A stretch of DNA of 64,000 nt from Oxalobacteraceae bacterium CAVE-383 (GCA_004134995.1 REGP01000003.1:372001-436000); one strand, 5' to 3'. Positions 30,361-41,226 are shown, counted from the first letter of the stretch. Notes: generated by a model from the letters alone, not told the origin. Made by a program: numbers and translations.

Positions 30361-33300
30361 ATGTCGATTCATGTAGCGCTTAATCATGTCACCAGTTACC
30401 GCTACGATCATGCCATCAACCTCGGGCCGCAGATTATCCGGCTGCGTCCCGCGCCGCATTGCCCGACCAAAATCCTGAGTTATTCGCTGCGCATCGTGCC
30501 GGAGCCGCATTTCATCAACTGGCAGCAGGATCCGCAAGCCAATTATCTGGCGCGCCTGGTATTCCCCGAAAAGACCACCGAATTCCGGATCGAGGTCGAT
30601 CTGGTGGCCGATATCTCGGTCATCAATCCCTTCGATTTTTTCCTGGAATCGTACGCCGAAAAAATCCCGTTCTCCTATGCGCCTGAATTGCAGAGCGAGC
30701 TGGCCTCGTATCGCAGGAAGCTGCCGATCTCGCCGCTGCTGCAAAAATTCATCGACGAAACGCCGCGCACAAGCATCCGCAGCGAAGATTTCCTGGTGGC
30801 CATCAATCAGCGCCTGGCCAATCTGATCAAATACACCATCCGCATGGAGCCGGGCGTGCAGTCGCCGGAACAGACCTTGAAGCTGGGCTCCGGTTCCTGC
30901 CGCGATACCTCCTGGCTGCTGGTGCAGGCGCTGCGCCATCTGGGTCTGGCGTCGCGCTTCGTTTCCGGTTATCTGATTCAATTGACGGCCGACCAGAAAT
31001 CGCTGGATGGCCCGTCGGGTCCGCCGGCCGACTTCACCGACCTGCACGCCTGGTGCGAAGTGTATCTGCCGGGCGCCGGCTGGATCGGGCTGGATCCTAC
31101 CTCCGGCCTGTTTGCCGGCGAAGGGCATATTCCACTGTCGTGCACGCCCGAACCGGGCTCGGCGGCGCCGGTCAGCGGCATGGTGGATCCGGCCGAAGTG
31201 GAGTTCGAGCATCTGATGAAGGTCACGCGGATATGGGAAGCGCCGCGCGTGACCAAGCCGTATGCCGAGGAAACCTGGCAGGAGATCGAACAGCTCGGCC
31301 ACGCCATCGACGACGATCTGGATGCGCTCGATGTGCGGCTGACCATGGGCGGCGAACCGACTTTCGTCGCGCTCGATCATCCCGATCTGGAAGAATGGAA
31401 TACCGCCGCGCTGGGGCCGACCAAGAAGCCGCTGGCAGCGGCGCTGTATCACCTGCTGCGCGAAAAATACGCGGCGCAGGGCCTGCCGCATTTCGGCCAG
31501 GGGAAATGGTATCCGGGCGAACAATTGCCGCGCTGGGCGCTGAACTGCTACTGGCGCCGCGACGGCCTGCCGATCTGGCATGACCAGAACCTGATCGCCG
31601 ATGAAACCAGGGCCGCCGACATCGACGCGGCGCTGTGCGGGCGATTCCTGAAAATGGTCGCCGCCAGGCTGGCGCCGGAGCAGGGTTTCGACGCGTTTGT
31701 TTTTCCGGCCTATGAGGACGCGCTTTATTACCTGTGGCGCGAACGCAAGCTGCCGGTCAACGTCGACGTTGCCGATGCGCGCCTCGACGACGAAATGGAG
31801 CGCAAACGGCTGGCGCGCGTATTCTCGCAAGGCCTGGACGATCCTGTCGGCTACATACTGCCGATATCGTACAAGGCCGACGACAGCGGCTGGCAAAGCG
31901 GCAGCTGGCATCTGCGCGGCGAACGCTGCTATCTGGTGCCGGGCGATTCGCCGATCGGCTACCGGCTGCCGCTGGATTCGCAGCCATGGGTCAAGGGCAC
32001 CGACTATCCGGCGGTGCACCAGCAGGATCCGACGCAAGGTTTCGCGCCGCTGCCGAGCCCGGCCGAATTGCTGATGCAGTTTCCCGGCGGGAACGCGGCC
32101 ATGCCCATGCATGGCGCCGACGCGCAAAAAATGGGCGCGGCCGGCGGCACGGGCGGCTTGTCCGCGGGCGCTTCCGCTGCTGCTTCCACCGAATCGGCCC
32201 CAAGCGGCGCCATGGCCGCGGCGCCCGCCAAATTCGAATCGGCCGCCGGCATCAGTCGCACCGCCTTGTGCGCGGAAGTGCGCAACGGGGTGCTGTACCT
32301 GTTCATGCCGCCGCTGGCCAAGCTGGAACAATATCTGCAACTGGTGGCCGCGATCGAAGCGGTGGCGGCCGAACTGAAGCAGCCGATGCTGATGGAAGGC
32401 TACGAGCCGCCGTCCGATCCGCGCCTGCGCAAGTTCAGCGTGACGCCGGATCCCGGCGTGATCGAAGTCAATATCCAGCCGGCGCACAGCTGGGCGGAAA
32501 TGGTGGCCGGCACCGAACACCTGTACCGGTCGGCGCGCTTCACCCGCCTGACCACCGAAAAATTCATGATGGACGGCCATCATTCCGGTACCGGCGGCGG
32601 CAACCATCTGGTCATGGGCGGCGCCACCACCGGCGATTCGCCGTTCCTGCGGCGTCCCGATCTGCTGCGCAGCCTGATCGGCTATTGGCATAACCATCCG
32701 TCGCTGTCCTATCTGTTCTCCGGCATGTTCATCGGGCCGACCTCGCAGGCGCCGCGCTTCGACGAAGCGCGCAACGACGCCATCCCCGAAATCGAACTGG
32801 CCTTCATCGAAATGGAAAAACAGTTGGCCAAGGGCGACTGCGGGCCCTGGCTGGTCGACCGGCTGCTGCGCAATCTGCTGATCGACGTCACCGGCAATAC
32901 GCACCGCGCCGAATTCTGCATCGACAAGCTGTATTCGCCCGACAGCAGCACCGGACGCCTGGGCCTGCTGGAATTGCGCGCCTTCGAAATGCCGCCGCAC
33001 GAGCGCATGAGCCTGACCCAGCAATTGCTGCTGCGCGGCCTGGTCGCGCGCTTCTGGAAGACGCCTTACCGGCCCGGCAAGCTGGTGCGCTGGGGCACCG
33101 AACTGCACGACCGCTTCATGCTGCCGCATTTCATCTGGGAAGATTTCAGCGACGTCATGGAAGACATGCAGCAGGCCGGCTATGCGATGCAGGCCGACTG
33201 GTTCCAGCCGCATTTCGAATTCCGCTTCCCCAAGATCGGCGATCTTGCGGTGCGCGGCGCGACCCTGGAGTTGCGCACGGCGCTGGAACCGTGGCATGTG

Positions 33301-33765
33301 CTGGGCGAGGAGAATCGTTCCGGCGGCACCGCGCGCTATGTGGATTCCTCGCTGGAGCGCCTGCAGGTCAAGCTGAGCGGGATGGCCTCGGCGCGCTATG
33401 TGCTGACTTGCAACGGCGTGCCGGTGCCGCTGCAGGCGACCGGCCGCGTCGGCGAATCCGTCGGCGGCGTGCGCTACCGCGCCTGGCAGCCGTTTTCGGC
33501 GCTGCATCCGACCATCGGCATCGATTCGCCGCTGACCTTCGACCTGGTCGATACCTGGAACCGGCGCAGCCTCGGCGGCTGCCAATACCATGTGGTGCAT
33601 CCGGGCGGCCGCAACTACGATGTGCTGCCGGTCAACGCCTTCGAAGCCGAGAGCCGGCGCCTGGGCAGATTCTTCTGCCTGAATCACACGCCGGGAAAAA
33701 TGGAGGTCGAAGCGGCCAGGCCGTCATTGGAGTTCCCATTTACGTTAGACTTGCGCTACTTTTGA
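30361..33765 (+). CDS. Large transglutaminase-family protein with DUF2126 region
   Basis: 1134 residues. N-terminal bacterial transglutaminase beta region ([32 protein letters not shown]), then a papain-like core with C180 ([10 protein letters not shown]), H229 (DLHAWCEV) and D245 (GLDPTSG), followed by the large DUF2126 region. A low-complexity Gly/Ala/Met linker occurs at about residues 580-640. Possible peptidase, transamidase or amide-bond-forming partner of ATP-grasp proteins; the function is not established. Four bases before the next reading frame, and first in a three-gene rightward operon. Confidence 0.92.
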   Translation: MSIHVALNHVTSYRYDHAINLGPQIIRLRPAPHCPTKILSYSLRIVPEPHFINWQQDPQANYLARLVFPEKTTEFRIEVDLVADISVINPFDFFLESYAEKIPFSYAPELQSELASYRRKLPISPLLQKFIDETPRTSIRSEDFLVAINQRLANLIKYTIRMEPGVQSPEQTLKLGSGSCRDTSWLLVQALRHLGLASRFVSGYLIQLTADQKSLDGPSGPPADFTDLHAWCEVYLPGAGWIGLDPTSGLFAGEGHIPLSCTPEPGSAAPVSGMVDPAEVEFEHLMKVTRIWEAPRVTKPYAEETWQEIEQLGHAIDDDLDALDVRLTMGGEPTFVALDHPDLEEWNTAALGPTKKPLAAALYHLLREKYAAQGLPHFGQGKWYPGEQLPRWALNCYWRRDGLPIWHDQNLIADETRAADIDAALCGRFLKMVAARLAPEQGFDAFVFPAYEDALYYLWRERKLPVNVDVADARLDDEMERKRLARVFSQGLDDPVGYILPISYKADDSGWQSGSWHLRGERCYLVPGDSPIGYRLPLDSQPWVKGTDYPAVHQQDPTQGFAPLPSPAELLMQFPGGNAAMPMHGADAQKMGAAGGTGGLSAGASAAASTESAPSGAMAAAPAKFESAAGISRTALCAEVRNGVLYLFMPPLAKLEQYLQLVAAIEAVAAELKQPMLMEGYEPPSDPRLRKFSVTPDPGVIEVNIQPAHSWAEMVAGTEHLYRSARFTRLTTEKFMMDGHHSGTGGGNHLVMGGATTGDSPFLRRPDLLRSLIGYWHNHPSLSYLFSGMFIGPTSQAPRFDEARNDAIPEIELAFIEMEKQLAKGDCGPWLVDRLLRNLLIDVTGNTHRAEFCIDKLYSPDSSTGRLGLLELRAFEMPPHERMSLTQQLLLRGLVARFWKTPYRPGKLVRWGTELHDRFMLPHFIWEDFSDVMEDMQQAGYAMQADWFQPHFEFRFPKIGDLAVRGATLELRTALEPWHVLGEENRSGGTARYVDSSLERLQVKLSGMASARYVLTCNGVPVPLQATGRVGESVGGVRYRAWQPFSALHPTIGIDSPLTFDLVDTWNRRSLGGCQYHVVHPGGRNYDVLPVNAFEAESRRLGRFFCLNHTPGKMEVEAARPSLEFPFTLDLRYF

Positions 33766-33799
33766 CGTTTGCGGCGTAATTTCCGATTAAATTTAACTG

Positions 33800-33827
33800 A
33801 ACGGGCCGAGATTTATTGCGGCCCGTT
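33800..33827 (+). other. Hairpin in front of the ATP-grasp/alpha-E fusion gene
   Basis: AACGGGCC - 12 bases - GGCCCGTT, 8-bp perfect stem ending 13 bp before the chosen ATG. No T-run follows. It could sit over or near the ribosome-binding region, since no Shine-Dalgarno is visible for ATG 33841. Confidence 0.45.
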
Positions 33828-33840
33828 TGAATGTGACTCT

Positions 33841-36411
33841 ATGGATCGGCGTTTGCTGGAAAATTATCCGATCGAGATCGACCGCTACGACGAGATGCTC
33901 GCGGCGGGCGGCGAGCTGCGTCCGCATTGGCGCGCGCTGATCGATCAACTGCAGCATCTGACGCCGGAGATGCTGCGCCGCCGGGCGCGCGAAGTGCGCG
34001 ATGCGATCGCGGCCGACGGCGTGACCTATAACGTGTATGCCGACCCCAAAGGCGCAACCCGTCCGTGGGAGCTGGATCTGCTGCCGCAGATCATTGCCGC
34101 CGAGGAATGGCAGGCCTTGAGCGCCGCCGTGGCGCAGCGCGCGACGCTGCTCAACGCCATCCTGGCCGACGTCTACGGCCCGCAGACGCTGCTGGCCGAG
34201 GGACTGCTGCCGCCGGCATTGATTTTCGGACAGCACGGGTATCTGTGGCCCTGCCGCAGCATCCAGCCGCTGGGCGGCGTGCATCTGCATATGTACGCGA
34301 TCGATCTGGCGCGTTCGCCGGACGGCTGCTGGTGGGCCGTCGCCGACCGCACCCAGGGCCCGTCCGGCGCCGGCTATGCCTTGCAGAATCGCCAGATCAT
34401 GGCGCGCGCCTTGCCCGATGCAATGGCCGACATGCACGTGCAGTCGCTGCTCGGCTATTTCGAAACCCTGCGCGACAGCCTGGCGCAACTGGCGCCGGGC
34501 ACCGACGACGGCGAAGCGCCGCTGATCGTGCTGCTCACCCCGGGGCCGTATAACGAAACCTATTCCGAGCACGCGTTCCTGGCGCACACGCTGGGCTTTC
34601 CGCTGGTCGAAGGCGCCGACCTGATGGTGCGCGGCGATATGGTTTACCTGAAAACCATCGGCGGCCTGCGCCGCGTGCACGCCATCTGGCGCCGCCTCGA
34701 CGATAACTATTGCGATCCGCTGGAGCTGCGCGCCGACTCGGCCCTGGGCGTCCCGGGACTGGTGCAGGCGGCGCGGCTGGGCAATGTGCTCATTTCCAAT
34801 GCGCTCGGCAGCAGCGTGGTCGAGTCCAGCGCGCTGCACGGCTTTCTGCCGGCGATCAGCCGGCGCCTGCTGGGCGAGCCGCTGGCGCTGCCTTCGGTGG
34901 CGTCCTGGTGGTGCGGCGAAAAGCCGGCGCTGGCGTACACCATCGAAAACCTGGACAAGCTGGTCATCATGCCGGCCTTCTCGTCGATGCGGCACGAGCC
35001 GATTTTCGGCTATCTGCTGAATCCGGCCGCGCGCGCCAAACTGATCGAAAGCCTGAATGCGCAGCCGCATGCCTATGTGGCGCAGGAATGGGTGCGCCTG
35101 TCGCAGGCGCCGGTGCTGTCGCGCAGCGGCGAATACCGCCTGATGAGCCGCGCGGTCAGCCTGCGCATCTTCGCCGTCGCCGCGGCCGACGGCAGCTATC
35201 GCGTCATGACCGGCGGCCTGACCCGGGTCGCGCCGCGCCAGCGCAAGGATGTGGTGTCGATGCAGCACGGCGGCACCAGCAAGGATGTCTGGGTGCTGGG
35301 CGACGGCAACGGCGTGGCCGACTATGCTTTCGACGTGGCCGAGCTGGTCACCGGCGCGCCGCGGCGCCGTTTCGACACCGTGCCGGTGCCGGCCGATGTG
35401 ATCCGCAGCACCATCGATATTTCCTCGCACGCGGGCGAGAACCTGTTCTGGATGGGCCGCTATTCGGAGCGCGCCGAAAAGCTCGCGCAGATGCTGCGCT
35501 GCACGCTGCAGCGGGTCAACGACGTCCAGGCCGACAGCCGCGAGACCTTGCAGACGGCCAGCGAAATATGCGCCGGGCTGGGCGTGGCGATGCCCTCGCT
35601 GGCGACGTCTTCACGAACCTTGCGGCCGTCGACATCGGCGCTGCAGCAGAATCTGATGAGCGCCATCGTCGACCGGACTTCGGTGATCAGCGTCGCGCAC
35701 AATTTGCGCTGCCTGCATCAATGCGGCTACCAGGTGCGTGAACATCTGTCGCTGGACAATTGGCAGGCATTGAATCGCCTGCCGTCGCTGGTGACGGAAT
35801 TGCCGCAGGGCGGCCCGTTGACCCATGCGGCGGCGCTGGCGATGCTCAACAACGTCATTGGCGCCTGTTCCGGCCTGGCCGGCCATGCGCTGGACGATAT
35901 GACGCGCGACGAAGGCTGGTATTTCCTGATGCTGGGACGCCACATCGAGCGCCTGACCCATGTCGCATCGCTGTTCGCCCGCTTCCTGCTGCTGCCGCCG
36001 CCACGCCAGGACATCGCGCTGGCCTGGCTGCTGGAATCGGCCAGCAGCATCGTCACCTATCGCGTGCGCTATCGCCGCATGCCGGAATGGCTGCCGGTGC
36101 TGCACCTGTTGATTTTCGATCCGAGCAATCCGCACGGCATTGCATTCCAACTGCGCATGCTGCAGACCTACGCCACCGGGGTGGCGCCGCATCTGAGCCT
36201 GAACAGCGCGGAAGCCCCGGCGCAATTGCTGGTCAAGCTGGAAAGCTTCGAACTCAAGGATTTCGATCGCGATTCATTATTTGTCGACGACGCCAACGTG
36301 CGCCTGCTGCAGATGATGCATGATGTCATCAATGCGGTATCGGCCATTTCGGACGAGCTGGCGCGGCGTTTCTTCACGCCGCTCAGCACGCCGGTCAGCC
36401 AGGGGGTATAG
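33841..36411 (+). CDS. Fused circularly permuted ATP-grasp / alpha-E protein
   Basis: 856 residues from ATG 33841 (MDRRLLENYPIEIDRYDEM); the open frame reaches back to a TTG at 33769, which is possible. Residues 1 to about 500 are the COG2308 ATP-grasp region (WELDLLPQIIAAEEWQAL, LTPGPYNETYSEHAFLAHTLGFPLVEG, QHGGTSKDVWVLGDG). From about 525 the alpha-E domain begins (TIDISSHAGENLFWMGRYSERAEKLAQML). So this one chain combines the two products encoded separately at 27564-29994, strong support for their physical interaction. Lies between two transglutaminase genes, 3 bp from the second. Confidence 0.93.
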   Translation: MDRRLLENYPIEIDRYDEMLAAGGELRPHWRALIDQLQHLTPEMLRRRAREVRDAIAADGVTYNVYADPKGATRPWELDLLPQIIAAEEWQALSAAVAQRATLLNAILADVYGPQTLLAEGLLPPALIFGQHGYLWPCRSIQPLGGVHLHMYAIDLARSPDGCWWAVADRTQGPSGAGYALQNRQIMARALPDAMADMHVQSLLGYFETLRDSLAQLAPGTDDGEAPLIVLLTPGPYNETYSEHAFLAHTLGFPLVEGADLMVRGDMVYLKTIGGLRRVHAIWRRLDDNYCDPLELRADSALGVPGLVQAARLGNVLISNALGSSVVESSALHGFLPAISRRLLGEPLALPSVASWWCGEKPALAYTIENLDKLVIMPAFSSMRHEPIFGYLLNPAARAKLIESLNAQPHAYVAQEWVRLSQAPVLSRSGEYRLMSRAVSLRIFAVAAADGSYRVMTGGLTRVAPRQRKDVVSMQHGGTSKDVWVLGDGNGVADYAFDVAELVTGAPRRRFDTVPVPADVIRSTIDISSHAGENLFWMGRYSERAEKLAQMLRCTLQRVNDVQADSRETLQTASEICAGLGVAMPSLATSSRTLRPSTSALQQNLMSAIVDRTSVISVAHNLRCLHQCGYQVREHLSLDNWQALNRLPSLVTELPQGGPLTHAAALAMLNNVIGACSGLAGHALDDMTRDEGWYFLMLGRHIERLTHVASLFARFLLLPPPRQDIALAWLLESASSIVTYRVRYRRMPEWLPVLHLLIFDPSNPHGIAFQLRMLQTYATGVAPHLSLNSAEAPAQLLVKLESFELKDFDRDSLFVDDANVRLLQMMHDVINAVSAISDELARRFFTPLSTPVSQGV

Positions 36412-36414
36412 GTC

Positions 36415-37347
36415 ATGACGATGCATGCCTATCATGTGATGCACGAAACCAGCTACGCTTATTCGCAGCCGGTGCATCTGTCGCATCAGATGCTGCGCCT
36501 GACGCCGCGCACGCTACCGTGGCAAAGCTGCACTTCGCATGCGATCCGGATTTCGCCGGAGCCGCAGAACCTGCGCCTGCTGCTGGATAGCTTCGGCAAT
36601 CCGATGCAATCGTTTTCGCTGGAACAGGATCATACCGAACTGAGCGCTTTCGCCGAATCCTGGGTGGAATTGGCGTCGCGCTGCCCGCCGGCCGACACGC
36701 CGCCCTGGGAGCAGGTGCGCGATACGCTCGATTACCGCGCCGGCCGCTTCCTGCTGCCGGACGATCTGCTGGCCACGCATTATCTGTTCGAGTCGCAGCA
36801 CGTGCGCATCAAGCGCGAGTTCGGACGCTACGCCGCCGATTGCTTCGGCCCCGGCCGGCCGCTGCTGGACGGCATCGACGCGCTGATGAAGCGGATATTC
36901 TCCGAATTCACATTCGATCCGCATGCCACCACCGTATCGACGCCGGTCACGGACGTATTCATGCAGAAGCGCGGCGTGTGCCAGGATTACGCCCATTTCA
37001 TGCTGTCCTGCCTGCGCTCGCTGGGCCTGGCGGCGCGCTACGTCAGCGGCTACTTGGTGACCGAACCGCCGGCCGGGCAGCCGCGGCTGATCGGCGCCGA
37101 TGCATCGCATGCCTGGGTGTCGGTATATTGCCCCGCGCAGGGCGGCGGCAGCGGCTACTGGATCGACGCCGATCCCACCAACGGGATTTTCCCGGACATC
37201 AGCCACATCACGCTGGGCTGGGGACGCGACTTCCTCGATGTGTCGCCCTTGCGCGGCGTGCTGATCGGCGGCGGCGAGCAGAGCATGAAAGTCGCGGTGA
37301 CCGTGACGCCGGCGGCGGAATGTCCCGACATTTTGTATGCCGTTTGA
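36415..37347 (+). CDS. Transglutaminase-family protein (COG1305)
   Basis: 310 residues: N-terminal beta domain (MHAYHVMHETSYAYSQPVHLSHQMLRLTPR) and papain-like catalytic core with C189 (RGVCQDYAHFM), H232 (DASHAWVSVYC) and D253 (DADPTNGI), a complete triad. No signal peptide. Last gene of the rightward set. Family members may hydrolyse or form amide bonds; predicted to act on the ATP-grasp product. Converges on the symporter gene with only 21 bp between. Confidence 0.93.
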   Translation: MTMHAYHVMHETSYAYSQPVHLSHQMLRLTPRTLPWQSCTSHAIRISPEPQNLRLLLDSFGNPMQSFSLEQDHTELSAFAESWVELASRCPPADTPPWEQVRDTLDYRAGRFLLPDDLLATHYLFESQHVRIKREFGRYAADCFGPGRPLLDGIDALMKRIFSEFTFDPHATTVSTPVTDVFMQKRGVCQDYAHFMLSCLRSLGLAARYVSGYLVTEPPAGQPRLIGADASHAWVSVYCPAQGGGSGYWIDADPTNGIFPDISHITLGWGRDFLDVSPLRGVLIGGGEQSMKVAVTVTPAAECPDILYAV

Positions 37348-37368
37348 ATTTCCCGCTTGAATTTGTTG

Positions 37369-39405
37369 TTAAACGCCGCGCATTTCATCGATCCATGCGA
37401 TCGTCTTGGCGTTTGGCGGCGCGGTAAACAGACTGACGACTATCGTCGCCAAGATCCCGGCCGGCACCCCGAATACGCCGGCCGATATCGGCGCGATGTG
37501 AAACCACTGATTTTCGGCGCCGCCGCCGAAAGCGGGATGCGTGGTCAGCAGATAATAAACGCAGACCACGAAGCCGCTGATGATCCCCGCGATCGCACCC
37601 GGCTGATTGGCGCGCTTCCAGAACACGCCCAATACCAGCACCGGAAACAGCGTCGAGGCAGCCATTGAAAACGCCGCGCCGACCATCGACAGGATATCGC
37701 CCGGCTTCAGCGAGGCCGCGTAGGCCGCCAGCAGCGCCACCACCAGCAACAGCAGTTTTGAAATCGTCACGCGCTTTTGCGTCGAGGCGCTGGGGTCGAC
37801 CACCTTGTAGTAAATGTCGTGCGACAGCGCATTCGAAATGGTCAGCAGCAAGCCGTCCGCGGTCGACAGCGCCGCCGCCAGGCCGCCTGCGGCCACCAGT
37901 CCCGAGATGAAATACGGCAGCCCGGAAATTTCGGGCGCGGCCAGCACCAGGATGTCGCCGTCGATGGCGATTTCAGCCAGTTGCACGGTATGGTCGCCGT
38001 TCAGGTCGGTGATGCTGATCAGCGGATTGACCTTGTCGATGCTGCCCCAATACGAGACCCAGTTCGGCAGGCGCGAATAATCGGTGCCGACCAGCGAGGT
38101 GTAGATTTCATATTTGATCATCACCGCCAGCGCCGGCACGGCGATGTAGATCAGCGTGATGAAAAACAGCGTCCAGAATACCGATTTTCGGGTTTGATCG
38201 ACCGATGAGGTGGTGTAGTAGCGCGTCAGGATATGCGGCAGCGATGCGGTGCCGAGCATCAGGCAGAACACCAGCGCCATGAAATTGTTGCGCTTGATAT
38301 CGGATGCCTGCTTGTCGCCGGGGAAAGGCTCGGTCTGGGATAGCGGCGGCAACGAGCGCGCCAGCGCGGCGTCGCGCGCCTCGCGCCATTTCTGCTGGGC
38401 CTCCTCGACACTCTTGGGATACGAGCTCACGGCGCGGCTGGCGCTCTTGATTTCCATCAGCGACGCCCGGCTGTCGCGTTTCAGATCCTGCGCGCGCTGC
38501 TGCGCTTCGAGGCGGCCGTCTTCCCATGAAGCCGGCAGGTTGTTCAACTGCGTCGCGAGTTTATCCGCGCGCGCCTTGTACAGCGCGCGCACTTCCTGTT
38601 CGCGCGGATCGGCATTCAGTTTTTTCTCCAGCGCTGTCAGCTTCGGAATCACCGCGCCGTACGCCACTTGCGGCACCGGCACGCTGGTATGCTTGGCCGA
38701 CAGCCAGATCACCGGGATCAGATAGGCGAACAGAATGATGATGTACTGCGCCACCTGGGTCCAGGTGATGGCGCGCATGCCGCCCAGGAACGAACAGACC
38801 AGGATGCTGGCCAGGCCGAGGAAAATGCCGATCGAGAAATCGATGCCGGTAAAGCGCGACGTGATCAGGCCCACGCCATAAATTTGCGCTACGACATACG
38901 TGAATGAAATGATGATGGTGGCGATCACGGTAAGGATGCGGATCATGTTGCCGCCTTTGCCGCTGTCGTACCGCCTGGCCAGGAAATCGGCCACGGTGTA
39001 CTGGCCGAATTGGCGCAGATAGGGCGCGATCAGGAACGCCACCAGGCAATAGCCGCCGAGCCAGCCCATGATGTAGGCCAGCCCGTCGAAGCCCATCAGA
39101 TACAGGCCGCCGGCCAGGCTGATGAAGGTGGCCGCCGAAATCCAGTCGGCCGCCGTCGCCATGCCGTTGAACAGCGCCGGCACGCGCCGCCCGGCGACAT
39201 AGTATTCGGGCACGTCCGCGGTGCGGCTGAGCAGGCCGATGGCGGCGTACAGCGCAATCGTGCTGAACATGAACAGATAACCGATCCAGGCGCGCGGCAT
39301 GCCCTGGTATTCCAGCATCGCCAGCACGAACAGAAAGGCGATGAAACCGAGCGTGTACCAGCTGTAGTAGCGCGTCAGGCGCCGGAAGAAGGGCTTATCC
39401 TGCAT
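37369..39405 (-). CDS. Sodium/solute symporter, large subunit (VC_2705/ActP-like SSS family)
   Basis: 678-residue membrane protein of the SSS family with about 13 TM segments and SSS core stretches such as VPALFNGMATAADWISAATFISLAGGLYLMGFDGLAYIMGWLGGYC and GLAAALSTADGLLLTISNALSHDIYYK. A roughly 150-residue charged insertion (about 245-370) is specific to the two-component symporter type that pairs with a DUF4212 small subunit, encoded just upstream. Acetate or similar short carboxylates are likely substrates by family; not shown here. Confidence 0.9.
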   Translation of the reverse strand: MQDKPFFRRLTRYYSWYTLGFIAFLFVLAMLEYQGMPRAWIGYLFMFSTIALYAAIGLLSRTADVPEYYVAGRRVPALFNGMATAADWISAATFISLAGGLYLMGFDGLAYIMGWLGGYCLVAFLIAPYLRQFGQYTVADFLARRYDSGKGGNMIRILTVIATIIISFTYVVAQIYGVGLITSRFTGIDFSIGIFLGLASILVCSFLGGMRAITWTQVAQYIIILFAYLIPVIWLSAKHTSVPVPQVAYGAVIPKLTALEKKLNADPREQEVRALYKARADKLATQLNNLPASWEDGRLEAQQRAQDLKRDSRASLMEIKSASRAVSSYPKSVEEAQQKWREARDAALARSLPPLSQTEPFPGDKQASDIKRNNFMALVFCLMLGTASLPHILTRYYTTSSVDQTRKSVFWTLFFITLIYIAVPALAVMIKYEIYTSLVGTDYSRLPNWVSYWGSIDKVNPLISITDLNGDHTVQLAEIAIDGDILVLAAPEISGLPYFISGLVAAGGLAAALSTADGLLLTISNALSHDIYYKVVDPSASTQKRVTISKLLLLVVALLAAYAASLKPGDILSMVGAAFSMAASTLFPVLVLGVFWKRANQPGAIAGIISGFVVCVYYLLTTHPAFGGGAENQWFHIAPISAGVFGVPAGILATIVVSLFTAPPNAKTIAWIDEMRGV

Positions 39406-39691
39406 GCTGCCGCTCTGTTTTCATTTGTTCCGCCATTTGCGCTGTCATTTGCGCTTCCATCCGTGAGACCCGGCGGTTGTAGATCACGATCAGCGCCAGA
39501 TAAACCAGCGCCAGTCCCTGTGCGGCCATGTAATACGACAGCGGCCAGCCGAACAGTTCCAGATCGTTCAGATCGCGCGCAAAGTAGATCACCAGAAACG
39601 TGCTGCACAGCCAGATCGCCAACAGCTGCAGCGTGAGGCGGCGTTTGCGGCGCCAGTAAAAGGCTTGCGAGGGAATGGAGGAGGGGGTCAT
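39395..39691 (-). CDS. Sodium/substrate symporter small subunit (DUF4212)
   Basis: 98 residues with two TM segments (LQLLAIWLCSTFLVIYFARDL and WPLSYYMAAQGLALVYLALIVIYN) and the usual ELFGWPLSYYMAAQG motif. Overlaps the large subunit gene by 11 bp. C-terminus methionine/glutamine-rich (RMEAQMTAQMAEQMKTE). Confidence 0.93.
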   Translation of the reverse strand: MTPSSIPSQAFYWRRKRRLTLQLLAIWLCSTFLVIYFARDLNDLELFGWPLSYYMAAQGLALVYLALIVIYNRRVSRMEAQMTAQMAEQMKTERQHAG

Positions 39692-39704
39692 CGATGGTTT
39701 CCGT

Positions 39705-41204
39705 TCATGCTTGCGGCGGCAATCTGAAGCTCACGCGAAACAGGCTGCCGGGCCATTCCGGCGTGCTGCGCGGGTTATTCAAAATCTCCACGACGGCGTT
39801 GTGCTGCAGCGCGATTTCGCGCACGATCGCCAGCCCCAGGCCGCTGCCGGGCGTATGCGTGCCCAGCACGCGGTAGAAGCGGTCGAACACCAGGCGCCGT
39901 TCGGCCGGCGGAATGCCGGGGCCGGTATCTTCGACTTCGAGCGTGGCGATCCGGCGGATTTCGTCGACATGCGTGCGTACCGTAATGCTGCCTTGGCGCG
40001 GCGTGTAGCGCAGCGCGTTGTCGAGCAGATTGACCAGCAGCTCGCGCAGCATGACCGGATCGCCTGCGACCGTCACCGGTTGCGGCGCCGCTTCGAAACC
40101 GAGATCGATCTGGCGCGAAAACGACAGCGGCACCAGATCGTGCATCACGCTGCGCGCCAGCATCGACAGATCGACGCTGGCCGCGATGCCGGTCTGCGTG
40201 GTCTGGACGTTTTCGGCGCGCGCCAGCGACAGCAGCTGGTTGACCAGCCGGGTGGCGCTCTCCGAGCTTTTCGCGACCTGCTCCAGCGAGCGGTGGATAT
40301 CGTTGCGGTCGGTCTGGCGCAGCGCCAGCTCGGCCTGCATGCGCATGCCCGCCAGCGGCGTCTTCATCTGATGCGCGGCGTCGGCGATAAAACGCTTCTG
40401 CACGTCGATGGTTTGCGCCAGGCGCGCCAGCATGTCGTTGAGCGAGCGCACCAGCGGTGAAATTTCTTCCGGCACCTGCTTGGTTTCGATCGGACTCAGA
40501 TCGTCGGGGCGGCGCATGCGCACGCGTTGCTGCAGTTCGCTCAAGGGCGATAATCCGCGCGCCAGCGCGAACCAGATCAGCGCCAGGGCGATCGGCAGGA
40601 TGATGAACTGCGGCAGGATCACGCCCTTGATGATGTCGTTGGCCAGTTGCGCGCGCTTGTCGAGGGTTTCGCCGACCTGCACCAGCGCCAGCCGCGTCGG
40701 CTGCACCGCGTGGCCGCGCTCGCGGTCTCGCTGCGCCCGGTCGCGCAGATCGACCATGGCATAGGCGACGCGGATATCGGCGCCGTGCAGCACCGTGTTG
40801 TAGAACTGCACGGCGCCTATCGGCAGCTTCTCGTCCATGGCCGGCGGCTGCGGGATGTCGCGGTCGCCTTCGACATATTCGCCATTGGCGCCGCTGATCT
40901 GGAAATAGATGGTGTCGATTTCGTCCGCGCGCAGCAGATCGCGCGCCGACGAAACCATGCTGGTGCCGATCTTGCCGTTGTTCTCGGTGACTTGCTGCGC
41001 CAGGACGGTGACGTTGTCTTCCAGCGCGCGGTCGAAAGGCTGGTTGGCGATCGATTGCGCGATCAGGTAGGTGATCGCAATGCTCATCGGCCACAGCAGC
41101 AGCAGCGGCGCCAGCATCCAGTCGAGGATTTCACCGAACAGCGAATGCTGCGCGCTTTCGGGCTCAGGCTCAGGGACGCCCGGCGATTCGATGTCGCGCA
41201 GCAT
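39705..41204 (-). CDS. Sensor histidine kinase (TctE-like)
   Basis: 499 residues: TM1 (WMLAPLLLLWPMSIAITYLIAQ, about 29-50), periplasmic 2CSK-like sensor domain, TM2 (ILPQFIILPIALALIWFAL), HAMP region, phospho-acceptor H278 in FIADAAHQMKTPLAG, then N (ELLVNLLDNALRYTP), G1 (VEDTGPGIP) and G2 (GSGLGLAIV) boxes. Located 22 bp after the response regulator and 13 bp before the symporter subunit, so one operon of regulator, kinase and transporter; the kinase probably senses the transported carboxylate. Confidence 0.95.
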   Translation of the reverse strand: MLRDIESPGVPEPEPESAQHSLFGEILDWMLAPLLLLWPMSIAITYLIAQSIANQPFDRALEDNVTVLAQQVTENNGKIGTSMVSSARDLLRADEIDTIYFQISGANGEYVEGDRDIPQPPAMDEKLPIGAVQFYNTVLHGADIRVAYAMVDLRDRAQRDRERGHAVQPTRLALVQVGETLDKRAQLANDIIKGVILPQFIILPIALALIWFALARGLSPLSELQQRVRMRRPDDLSPIETKQVPEEISPLVRSLNDMLARLAQTIDVQKRFIADAAHQMKTPLAGMRMQAELALRQTDRNDIHRSLEQVAKSSESATRLVNQLLSLARAENVQTTQTGIAASVDLSMLARSVMHDLVPLSFSRQIDLGFEAAPQPVTVAGDPVMLRELLVNLLDNALRYTPRQGSITVRTHVDEIRRIATLEVEDTGPGIPPAERRLVFDRFYRVLGTHTPGSGLGLAIVREIALQHNAVVEILNNPRSTPEWPGSLFRVSFRLPPQA

Positions 41205-41226
41205 CTGGCCGTTCCGCAGCAGAAGG

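Noticed and set aside
30229-33687. 1152-codon open frame antisense to the DUF2126 transglutaminase
   Set aside because: Arg/Gln-rich shadow of a recognisable gene with intact catalytic residues on the other strand.
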